NCBI GenBank assembly: GCA_028700795.1
Contig: JAQVRY010000023.1
Location: 1 to 18,403 of the forward strand
Reading direction: 5' to 3'
Length of the DNA: 18,403 bases
Source: Tissierellia bacterium
GTDB taxonomy: Bacteria > Bacillota > Clostridia > Tissierellales > Sedimentibacteraceae
The translations under genes and the position numbers were made by a program. Below are positions 8,240 to 15,103 of this stretch, piece by piece. Numbering within the stretch: the stretch's first letter is position 1; every line of letters begins with the position of its first letter. The notes beneath the pieces were generated by a model that saw only the letters and a list, made by a program, of their open reading frames with translations, ran no database searches and had not been told where the DNA came from.

Positions 8240-9241
8240 ATGAAAAAATTATTATTATTATTTTTAATACTATTATCAGGTTGCAGTTGTAATTTTAATG
8301 AAACTGCCTCAGAAGAAATTGGAATAAACATATTTAGCGAAGATGAAAATTTAATAGTTAATTTTGTACCTACTGAAAAAACATCAATTAAAGAAATAAC
8401 TGATGGAGATTTCTCACATGCCGCAATAATTAGTGAAACAGGTGAAGTTAATTTAATTGATTTTGATTTTTATATAGACAAAGAAAAATCAATATTTACA
8501 GCTGATGGTGAAAAGAAAATTGAAAATATTACAGGAATCTATTTAACAAATAAGTACAATAGTATTACCGATGCCTATTATGATATGGAAGAGTATTTAA
8601 AAAATGACGAAAAAGTTATGACTGTACTTTTAGACGGTTTTTCTTATAATCAGTATAAAAATGCCCACGAAAAAGATTATATTCCTTTTTTAAGCAAATA
8701 CTTTAAGTATCCTGCACTAAGTGTTGTAACACCTGTTACAAATGCAGGCTTTGCTGCAATTATTACGGGACAAACACCTGATGTGAATGGGGTACATGAC
8801 AGAAGCGTGCGACAAATGAATGTAGACAGCATTTTTGAATATGCCCTTAATAACAATAAAAACTCTATCTTACTTGAGAGTGATATAAAAATATTAAATA
8901 CAGAAATTGAGCCTGAACTTCATATTGACCAAAATAAAAATGGGGATACAGACGATGAAATGTTTGAAAGTGCATTAAGAGCTTCAAAGGAGAACTTTGA
9001 TTTGATTTTCATTCATTTTCACGGCATTGACGACAGAGGCCACAGTTTCGGGCCTTATTCGGAAGAAACTATGGGTTATATAAAAAAGCTTGATGAATAT
9101 TTGGAAACTTTAAGCGAAATATGGGATGGTCATATTATATTAGTATCTGACCATGGTATGCATGAAACTTCTGAAGGGGGAGGACATGGGATGTGTTATC
9201 AATCTGATATGGTTGTGCCGTATTTCATAAAGGAAAAATGA
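8240..9241 (+). CDS. Lipoprotein, alkaline-phosphatase superfamily (phosphodiesterase-like)
   Basis: The 333-residue lipoprotein (LSGC, Cys15) has a roughly 110-residue N-terminal segment I do not recognise. A type I phosphodiesterase/nucleotide pyrophosphatase-like catalytic core follows. The two-metal set looks complete: D132 (LLDG), nucleophile T167 (in TPVTNAGF), D264 and H268 (GIDDRGH), D304-H305 (SDHGM) and H316 (GGGHG). The segment 'IITGQTPDVNGVHDR' is typical of the NPP branch. It should act outside the cell on a phosphate ester or pyrophosphate. Trimming a nucleotide-linked cofactor before import through the neighbouring ECF system is an attractive inference, not shown. A 59-base gap precedes it, AT-rich with only a weak TATAAT. 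Its stop overlaps the next gene (ATGA at 9238-9241). Confidence 0.85.
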   Translation: MKKLLLLFLILLSGCSCNFNETASEEIGINIFSEDENLIVNFVPTEKTSIKEITDGDFSHAAIISETGEVNLIDFDFYIDKEKSIFTADGEKKIENITGIYLTNKYNSITDAYYDMEEYLKNDEKVMTVLLDGFSYNQYKNAHEKDYIPFLSKYFKYPALSVVTPVTNAGFAAIITGQTPDVNGVHDRSVRQMNVDSIFEYALNNNKNSILLESDIKILNTEIEPELHIDQNKNGDTDDEMFESALRASKENFDLIFIHFHGIDDRGHSFGPYSEETMGYIKKLDEYLETLSEIWDGHIILVSDHGMHETSEGGGHGMCYQSDMVVPYFIKEK

Positions 9242-9750
9242 AAAAAAGAGCTGCAATAATAATTTCCTTGATAGCAGTATTATTAATTACTATAGCTATT
9301 ACTTTAAATTTTAACAAAATTTCCAATGAAAAACAAAAGGAGATTTTATCTAATGCACAAATTATTTTAAAGTACGATGATAATGAACTGTTATTAACAA
9401 AGGGCAACATAATGATTTATAATGAAAATTTTGAAGCAGTTCTTGATACATCTTCAGCTGAGCCGACCACACATATATACACGGGAGTTCAGCTAAAGGA
9501 TTTATTAAATAATAATAGTATCAATTTTGATAACAAAACAATTATTATAAAAGCAGTTGATGGTTATTCAGTTGCTTATTCTCAGGAAGAAGTGTCTCAG
9601 GATAAAAATGTTTATATTGCTTTTATGGAAGATGATAAATATTTAGGAAGCAGGGACTCCGGTGGTAGAGGTCCCTATGAATCAATAGTGGTTTCTGATA
9701 TATTTAGCAACAGAAGATGCAAGTGGATTACTGAAATTGAGGTTAAATAA
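9238..9750 (+). CDS. Membrane-anchored small protein with one sulfite-oxidase-like domain
   Basis: The 170-residue protein has an N-terminal membrane anchor or signal (about 4-24, no lipobox). One PF00174-like domain follows (about 38-170), with YTGVQLKDLL, D108-G-Y110, G142-G-R-G-P-Y147 and the closing C161-K162-W163. Lys-Trp near the end is also typical of true sulfite-oxidase-fold proteins. Cys161 is at the C-terminal strand, not at the metal-ligand position. Translation is coupled to the upstream phosphodiesterase-like gene by ATGA, and its stop abuts the first ECF ATPase start (9751). This places it between a surface hydrolase and the transporter, as expected of a ligand-handling accessory protein (inference). 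Confidence 0.8.
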   Translation: MKKRAAIIISLIAVLLITIAITLNFNKISNEKQKEILSNAQIILKYDDNELLLTKGNIMIYNENFEAVLDTSSAEPTTHIYTGVQLKDLLNNNSINFDNKTIIIKAVDGYSVAYSQEEVSQDKNVYIAFMEDDKYLGSRDSGGRGPYESIVVSDIFSNRRCKWITEIEVK

Positions 9751-10407
9751 ATGAAAGCAGTTGAAGTTAAAAATTTAAGTTTTAAGTACAATAATTCAGA
9801 AGACTATGTTTTAGAAGATGTAAATTTTAGTGTAAATTCCGGTGAAACAGTTGCTATTATAGGACAAAGCGGCTGCGGCAAAAGTACCCTTTGTAATTGT
9901 ATCAGTGGCTTAATTCCAAGAGTATACACAGGTCATCTATCCGGTGAAGTGCTTATTTACGGCGAAAATATTAAGAATTTAAGCATTGCCGACACTGTAA
10001 CAAGAATAGGAATAATATTTCAAAATCCTTCAACACAGCTTTTTTCACCTACAATTGAAGATGAATTAGCTTTTGGTCCTGAGAATTTATGTGTTGACAG
10101 AGACGAAATAGGTATTCGAATTGAAAAAATATTAAAAACAATAAATATGGAAAAGTATAGATATGACAATCCAAATAATTTATCCGGAGGCCAGCAGCAG
10201 CTTATTGCCATTGCATCTGTTTTAATGCTAAATCCCGCAATACTTATTTGTGATGAAATAATGTCTTGGATAGATGATGAAGGAAAAGAAATTATTATGA
10301 ATGTATTGTTAAAGTTAAAAGAAGATGGAAAAACAATAATCATGGTAGACCATGAACTTGAAAATATAAAAATTTCAGACAGAATTATTTATTTAGGTGG
10401 GCAATGA
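9751..10407 (+). CDS. ecfA: ECF transporter ATPase subunit A (first)
   Basis: The 218-residue cytoplasmic ABC ATPase powers vitamin or cofactor uptake with its partner at 10404 and the T subunit at 11050. Walker A is GQSGCGKST (38-46). The Q-loop region reads 'IIFQNPSTQLFSPTIEDEL', the Q-x3-QLF-x2-x2-DE pattern typical of EcfA and CbiO proteins. The signature is LSGGQQQ (144-150), Walker B ILICDE, and the switch histidine H201. The motif after Walker B is unusual: IMSWID replaces the common PTSALD. The protein is short compared with about 270-280 residues for many EcfA proteins, missing most of the C-terminal extension. It begins directly after the previous stop. Confidence 0.93.
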   Translation: MKAVEVKNLSFKYNNSEDYVLEDVNFSVNSGETVAIIGQSGCGKSTLCNCISGLIPRVYTGHLSGEVLIYGENIKNLSIADTVTRIGIIFQNPSTQLFSPTIEDELAFGPENLCVDRDEIGIRIEKILKTINMEKYRYDNPNNLSGGQQQLIAIASVLMLNPAILICDEIMSWIDDEGKEIIMNVLLKLKEDGKTIIMVDHELENIKISDRIIYLGGQ

Positions 10408-11057
10408 ACAATATTGATATTAACAATATTTCCTATGAATATCACAGGGGAAGGCAGATTTTTAATAATTTTTCTTTGCAGTTAAAAAACGGTGAAACAA
10501 CCTTTTTAACCGGGTGTAACGGCTGTGGAAAAACAACTCTTACAAAATTAATAATGGGAATTATTAAACCAACTTCCGGAGAAATAAAAATATTTGGCAA
10601 GAGAGCTGATTCACTTTCACTTGGCAGCATGGGTGAAATTATCGGTTATGTTTTTCAATATCCTGAAAGGCAGCTTTTTAGCAGCTCAGTTATGGATGAG
10701 TTGACTTTCCCTTTAATATTCAAAGGTTATAATAAAATAGAAACCTTTGAAAAGGCGAAAGATTTGCTAAAAATTTTTGATCTTGAAAAAGTTAAAAATT
10801 CATATCCTTCCCTTTTGAGTTATGGAGAAAAAAGGCGTTTAGCCATTGCCTCTGTATTAATGGTTGTTCCAAAGTATCTAATATTAGATGAGCCTACAGC
10901 CTCACTTGACAACCATAGAATTGATGCTTTATCGGATGTGTTAATTGAACTTAAAAACAGAAAAATCGGCATGCTAATAATTAGCCATAACAAGACTTTT
11001 ATCGAAAAACACAAAGACAGAGTAATAAAACTTGAAGGGGGACAAATTTATGAATGA
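10404..11057 (+). CDS. ecfA: ECF transporter ATPase subunit A' (second)
   Basis: The 217-residue ABC ATPase pairs with the preceding subunit. Walker A is GCNGCGKTT (37-45). The Q-loop is 'VFQYPERQLFSSSVMDEL', again the EcfA pattern. Walker B with D-loop reads ILDEPTASLD (E163), and the switch residue is in ISHN. The signature is degenerate, LSYGEKRR (138-145) with Tyr in place of the first Gly of LSGGQ. In asymmetric ABC dimers, one weakened signature is often tolerated. ATGA overlaps with the upstream ATPase, and an 8-base overlap with the T subunit indicates tight coupling of the module. Confidence 0.93.
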   Translation: MNNIDINNISYEYHRGRQIFNNFSLQLKNGETTFLTGCNGCGKTTLTKLIMGIIKPTSGEIKIFGKRADSLSLGSMGEIIGYVFQYPERQLFSSSVMDELTFPLIFKGYNKIETFEKAKDLLKIFDLEKVKNSYPSLLSYGEKRRLAIASVLMVVPKYLILDEPTASLDNHRIDALSDVLIELKNRKIGMLIISHNKTFIEKHKDRVIKLEGGQIYE

Positions 11058-11772
11058 TATTGACCCTCGAACCAAATTAATTCAAGTTTTAATTTTGTCA
11101 ACACTTGCATTAATTTACAACAAATTATCATTGCTATCACTTATATTATTAGCTGCTATTGTAATTGCATTATTAAATAGAATAAATTTATTATCAATAT
11201 TAATAAGATTAAAAAGGTTAGTAAAAATGATAATATTAATTGCACTAATTCAAAGCTTGTTAACAAAGACGGGAAATCCTATTTTTAGAATTGGTAACTT
11301 TACATTGCTAACAGATTATGGACTAATAAAATCACTTGAATTTATTTTGCGTCTTGGGATAATAATTGTGTCAGCTGCTATTATTACAACTTCATCAAGC
11401 AGGGAAATAATACAGGGACTAATTCAATGGCATTGCCCTTACGAAATAGCCTTTATGGTTTCAGTTGCAATTAGATTCCTGCCCATATTCAAAGAAGAGA
11501 TGACTGATATGATAACAGCCATACAACTTAGGGGTATTGATTTACATAAAGTTAAGTTTAATAAAAAGATTCAAGTTTATAAATATATTCTTACACCCAT
11601 AACTATTAATTCAGTCATTAAGGCAAAGGAATTGGCTGCAGCCATGGAGATGAGGGGATTCAGAGCCTATCCCCAAAGAACCAGCTACATGGTTTTGAAA
11701 ATGCAGGCATTTGATTATATTATAATAGGTCTTAGCATTGCAGCAGCATTTTTGTTCTTTACTTTTCAATAA
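11050..11772 (+). CDS. ecfT: ECF transporter transmembrane (T) subunit
   Basis: I choose ATG 11050 over an in-frame TTG at 11032. An AAGGGGGAC ribosome site (11035-11043) lies at good distance, and the protein then begins MNDIDPRTKL, matching the DPRTKL opening typical of EcfT. The 240-residue product has hydrophobic helices in its first half and a cytoplasmic coupling region. That region carries two Arg-Gly motifs, Q159-L-R161-G162 and E200-M-R202-G203-F204, which engage the two ATPases in EcfT. A final helix lies near the C-terminus. It completes a dedicated ECF importer with the S subunit at 7629. Confidence 0.92.
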   Translation: MNDIDPRTKLIQVLILSTLALIYNKLSLLSLILLAAIVIALLNRINLLSILIRLKRLVKMIILIALIQSLLTKTGNPIFRIGNFTLLTDYGLIKSLEFILRLGIIIVSAAIITTSSSREIIQGLIQWHCPYEIAFMVSVAIRFLPIFKEEMTDMITAIQLRGIDLHKVKFNKKIQVYKYILTPITINSVIKAKELAAAMEMRGFRAYPQRTSYMVLKMQAFDYIIIGLSIAAAFLFFTFQ

Positions 11773-11783
11773 AGAGGTGGAAT

Positions 11784-12530
11784 ATGAAAGTTTTTTCAGT
11801 AATCGGAATAACTAAGTCCGGCAAAACTACAACAATAGAAAATATAATTAAAGAACTTCGCAAAAGAAACTATACTGTGGGAAGTGTTAAGGAAATTCAT
11901 TTTGAGCAATTTAAAATGGATCCTGAAGGCACCAATACCTTCAGACATAAAACAGCAGGCTCTCAGTTAGTTACTGCAAGAGGAGCTTATGAAACTGACG
12001 TATTGTTTCAAAACAAACTAAGTGTCAATGAAATTTTAAACTTTTACAACCATGATTTTGTTATTTTGGAAGGGGTAAGAGATACTTGTGCTCCCAAAAT
12101 AGTAACTGCACATGATGTAGAAGGAATTTTAGACAGAATGGACGAAACAACATTTGCAATATCAGGGCGAATATCAAATAAAATAGAAGAATTTGATGGA
12201 CTGCCTGTTATTAACTCAATAAATGAAATTGAAAGATTGGTAGATTTAATAGAAGAAAAGGTGTTTGACAGACTTCCTGACATGAATGATGAATGCTGTC
12301 AACAGTGCGGATATACCTGCAGTGAATTAAGCTCAAAAATTTTGAAAGGTGAGGCAGAAAGGAGTGATTGCGTTTTGACAGAGCAAAGTATAATTCTAAA
12401 AATAAATGGGCAGGAAATTACCATGGTACCATTTGTACAAAATGTTCTTAAAAATACCGTTGAAGCTGTTGCAAAGGAACTACAAGGTTATACAGAAAAC
12501 GGAGATATTGAAATATGCATAAAAAGATAG
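11784..12530 (+). CDS. mobB: MobB-like molybdopterin-guanine dinucleotide protein with Fe-S-type motif
   Basis: The 248-residue protein has an N-terminal MobB GTPase domain (about 1-165): P-loop G8-ITKSGKTT16, 'TVGSVKEIH', DPEGTNTFRH and 'DFVILEGVRD'. MobB binds GTP and assists MobA in attaching GMP to molybdopterin. Beyond it lies a cysteine cluster C172-x2-C175-x3-C179-x16-C196 with GY after the second Cys and KGEAERSDC, similar to the small four-cysteine Fe-S motif PF04060 (there C-x2-C-x4-C). A final segment (about 200-248; 'INGQEI', 'PFVQNVLKNTVEAVAKEL') completes the protein. MobB of E. coli lacks this tail. No mobA or moa/moe gene is visible nearby, so it may serve molybdenum or tungsten cofactor work elsewhere or the imported ligand. 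An AGAGGTGG site precedes the ATG. Confidence 0.85.
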   Translation: MKVFSVIGITKSGKTTTIENIIKELRKRNYTVGSVKEIHFEQFKMDPEGTNTFRHKTAGSQLVTARGAYETDVLFQNKLSVNEILNFYNHDFVILEGVRDTCAPKIVTAHDVEGILDRMDETTFAISGRISNKIEEFDGLPVINSINEIERLVDLIEEKVFDRLPDMNDECCQQCGYTCSELSSKILKGEAERSDCVLTEQSIILKINGQEITMVPFVQNVLKNTVEAVAKELQGYTENGDIEICIKR

Positions 12531-13135
12531 AATTACCGAGCAAAAGAAACAAGGTTATGCGTGTTGTGGGATATAATAACACATATATATTAAAAAAATT
12601 TGAAAATCATGAAAACTATATAAGAGAAAAAGAAATATTAAATATACTCAAAAATGCTAATGTTAATGTTCCTTTAATAATTAAGGCAGAACAAAGCTCA
12701 CTATACCTTGAAGATTTAGGAGAAGAGACATTCCTTGATTGGTATGAGGAGTCGGAAAAACAAAACACATTGGATATAAGTATTATTTATAAGCTTAGCA
12801 GCTGGATTAAAAGTTTTTATGAAGCTGTATTTGATTGTTGCAATGAACAAATTGTTTTATATGATGTTAATTTTAAAAACTTCATTATTGTTGAGGGTAA
12901 AATCTACGGAATTGATTTTGAAGAGGTACAGCCAGGCCATATAGAAGAGGATGCAGGAAGGCTTACAGCCTTCGGTTTGACATATGACCCCCCAATGACA
13001 GGATGGAAAAATAATTTCAGAAATATGTTTATTGATATATTGTCTGAAAAATTAAATATTGATAAACGAAGAATAATTGAAGAAGAAAAAAAAGAGCTTA
13101 AGGCGATTGAAAAAAGAAGAGGTAAACAATATTAA
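12515..13135 (+). CDS. Small protein-kinase-fold protein, possible small-molecule kinase
   Basis: The 206-residue soluble protein shows a minimal kinase-like plan. It has an N-terminal strand with K27/K28 (YILKKF), a helix with E38/E40 (REKEIL) and a catalytic-loop-like D117-V-N-F-K-N122. The metal-loop equivalent is D134-F-E within 'GIDFEEVQPG'. It is shorter than aminoglycoside-phosphotransferase or Bud32/RIO enzymes but keeps their spacing. The C-terminus is Lys/Glu-rich. The start lies 16 bases inside mobB, with GGAGAT upstream, so it is likely coupled to it. Phosphorylating an imported compound would fit the ECF/MobB context, but this is inference. A protein-kinase role is also possible. 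Confidence 0.6.
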   Translation: MHKKIELPSKRNKVMRVVGYNNTYILKKFENHENYIREKEILNILKNANVNVPLIIKAEQSSLYLEDLGEETFLDWYEESEKQNTLDISIIYKLSSWIKSFYEAVFDCCNEQIVLYDVNFKNFIIVEGKIYGIDFEEVQPGHIEEDAGRLTAFGLTYDPPMTGWKNNFRNMFIDILSEKLNIDKRRIIEEEKKELKAIEKRRGKQY

Positions 13136-13146
13136 GGAGGAGAATA

Positions 13147-15045
13147 ATGAAAAAATCATTTGTACTGCTTTTGCTATTATTAATCCTGATGCAGACTATA
13201 ACCGGGTTTTCATTCGAAACGCTGACGGGAGAGACTCACGAAAATACAACAGATCTGAACAATGATTTTCTTAAAAAAATCAACTGGCAGGGTGAATATG
13301 ATGTGATTGTTGTGGGATACGGAGGGGCAGGCGCCACTGCCAGCATAGAAGCAGCTGACCAAGGAGCAAAGGTTCTTCTTATTGAAAAGGCTCCAAAGGG
13401 TGAAGAAGGAGGCAACACAAGATTTGCTTTACAGGCAGTTTTAAGCATAGACAAGGAAAAGGTGGATAAGGGTACAGAGTATTTTCAAAATCTTAGGGGC
13501 AAGTACAACACTCCAAGCGATGATATAATAAAAGCTTATCTTGAAACAGCAAGCGGAAACTACGATTGGCTTAAATATTTAGGTGCTGAAAATATTTATG
13601 TTTTCCCCTCTAGGGAATATGATTTGCCCGGTGGAGAAGTAATGGATGCCATGCTCATAGACGGAGAAATATGGACAAGTGCTTTTTACAGAACACTGCA
13701 AAAAGCAGTTGAAAAAAGAAAAGACTCAATAGAAGTATGGTATGAATCTCCGGGAGTTGGATTGATACAAGATCCTGAAACAAAGATAATCCACGGAGTT
13801 GTGGTGGATAACAATGGTACACTGTTAAATGTACGTGCTAAAAACGGAGTAGTTTTATGTACCGGAGGATTTGAAAACAATATGCAAATGATACAGGACT
13901 ATTTGCAACTTCCTTATGCTTATTCAAAAGCAGCAAGATACAACACCGGTGATGGTATTAAAATGGCTATGGAAGCAGGAGCTAATTTGTGGCATATGAG
14001 CAATATTGCAGGTCCTGATTTAAATGTTTTAAACCCTGAAACAAACACTGCATTTGCATATGCAATACAGGGAAGAGAAGCTGCTGATTTATGTTCAGGT
14101 TTTGCTACTCAAAATGTAATATTTGTAGGAGCAGATGGAACTCGTTTTACTGATGAATCCTTTTTGCCAAATCACGGTCATGTGAATTTTCACGGCACAT
14201 GGAAACAGATGCCCTTGTCTCTTCCTGCATTTGCCATATTTGATGAAACAGCACGTCTGTCACAGTCTGTCTATCCCACATGGAGTGAAGGAAATGTAGA
14301 AGAAATAGAAAAGGGATTGATTGTAAAGGCAGATACAATTAAAGAATTAGCAGAAAAAATAGGTGTTGATACTGCTAATTTACAAAAGCAAATAAGAGAA
14401 TACAATAGATACTGCTTAAACAAAAATGACCCAATCTTTGGCAGAGCTAAGGATACTTTAAAATCTATTAAAAAAGCACCTTATTATGCAATGGAATTAG
14501 TTCCATCCTTCACCAACACTCAGGGAGGACCTGAAAGAAATGAAAATGGAGAAGTTTTGGATTTAAGAGGGAATTCCATACCTCATCTTTACAGTGCCGG
14601 TGAATTAGGCTCAGTTTTTTCCGGTATTTATCAAGGCTCGGGAAATTTAGGCGAATGTATTATTTTTGGACGCATATCAGGTAAAAGTGCAGCAACAGTT
14701 AAAAACGACATAACACAGGAATCCGTAATGGAAGGAAAAACACCGGTAAAACCTGTGTGGCAGGAGTTTGAAGAAATAATTCCCCAGTCAGGAGAATTCA
14801 TAGGTGAGGACAGGGGTATCGGCGGACCTATAAAAGTATTGGTTACAATGAAGGATGATAAAATCTTCGGCATTGAAGTTGTGTATCACAATGAAACAAG
14901 GGGAGTGAGCACAAATGCCATAGATACGATAATTACCTCCATAATAAAAAATCAGACAACTGATGTGGATGCCGTTTCGGGGGCAACAGTTACAAGTAGG
15001 GCTCTTATGAATGCAGTAAAGAATGCTCTCGAAAATAAGGAATAA
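13147..15045 (+). CDS. Exported FAD-dependent reductase with C-terminal FMN-binding domain
   Basis: The 632-residue protein has a Sec signal (about 1-22, no Tat motif). A fumarate-reductase-type flavoprotein domain (FAD_binding_2) follows, with G57-Y-G-G-A-G62 and E80 in the dinucleotide fold, 'VVLCTGGFENN' and a C-terminal FAD segment with YSAGELGS. An FMN-binding domain ends the protein, with D608-A-V-S-G-A-T614; Thr614 is the predicted flavinylation site. This layout fits exported flavin reductases that take electrons through covalent FMN. The fumarate-binding signatures are changed: where flavocytochrome c3 fumarate reductases have TTRD and NRLGGN, this one has 'SFLPNHG' (338-344) and 'YQGSGNLGE' (495-503). 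Fumarate is therefore an unlikely substrate; the true acceptor is unknown. The AAGGAGGAG site overlaps the previous stop. Last gene of the long operon. Confidence 0.9.
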   Translation: MKKSFVLLLLLLILMQTITGFSFETLTGETHENTTDLNNDFLKKINWQGEYDVIVVGYGGAGATASIEAADQGAKVLLIEKAPKGEEGGNTRFALQAVLSIDKEKVDKGTEYFQNLRGKYNTPSDDIIKAYLETASGNYDWLKYLGAENIYVFPSREYDLPGGEVMDAMLIDGEIWTSAFYRTLQKAVEKRKDSIEVWYESPGVGLIQDPETKIIHGVVVDNNGTLLNVRAKNGVVLCTGGFENNMQMIQDYLQLPYAYSKAARYNTGDGIKMAMEAGANLWHMSNIAGPDLNVLNPETNTAFAYAIQGREAADLCSGFATQNVIFVGADGTRFTDESFLPNHGHVNFHGTWKQMPLSLPAFAIFDETARLSQSVYPTWSEGNVEEIEKGLIVKADTIKELAEKIGVDTANLQKQIREYNRYCLNKNDPIFGRAKDTLKSIKKAPYYAMELVPSFTNTQGGPERNENGEVLDLRGNSIPHLYSAGELGSVFSGIYQGSGNLGECIIFGRISGKSAATVKNDITQESVMEGKTPVKPVWQEFEEIIPQSGEFIGEDRGIGGPIKVLVTMKDDKIFGIEVVYHNETRGVSTNAIDTIITSIIKNQTTDVDAVSGATVTSRALMNAVKNALENKE

Positions 15046-15075
15046 TTGTTTAAGAAATTTTCCGGGTGGTATAAT
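15046..15075 (+). promoter_or_regulatory. SigA-type promoter for ferritin-like gene
   Basis: TTGTTT (15046-15051), an 18-base spacer and TATAAT (15070-15075) with an extended -10 TGG just ahead. It begins immediately after the stop of the flavoprotein gene and would start transcription near 15082, about 22 bases before ATG 15104. Confidence 0.7.
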
Positions 15076-15085
15076 AGTATTATAC
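15069..15085 (+). promoter_or_regulatory. Perfect 17-bp palindrome over the -10 box, candidate operator
   Basis: GTATAATA-G-TATTATAC is a perfect inverted repeat of 8 bases around one base, lying on the -10 and expected start of the ferritin-like gene. A bound repressor here would block transcription. It resembles the PerR/Fur style of AT palindrome but differs from TTATAATNATTATAA in half-site spacing. The regulator is not identified. Confidence 0.45.
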
Positions 15086-15103
15086 AATAAAGGATTTGTT
15101 ATC

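Noticed and set aside
709..9750. Calling the PF00174-like proteins active molybdenum oxidoreductases
   Set aside because: The ligand cysteine is missing in every copy, so catalytic molybdenum chemistry of the sulfite-oxidase kind is not supported.
709..15045. ApbE flavin transferase, expected with several FMN attachment sites
   Set aside because: I looked for it among the genes here and none fits. It must lie elsewhere in the genome if the sites are used.
13147..15045. Fumarate reductase as the specific name of the exported flavoprotein
   Set aside because: The substrate-binding arginine motifs are absent. Only the flavoprotein family can be supported.
15023..15103. Upstream start for the ferritin-like gene inside the flavoprotein gene
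   Set aside because: The extension runs across a good promoter and encodes no family sequence; transcription should begin near 15082.
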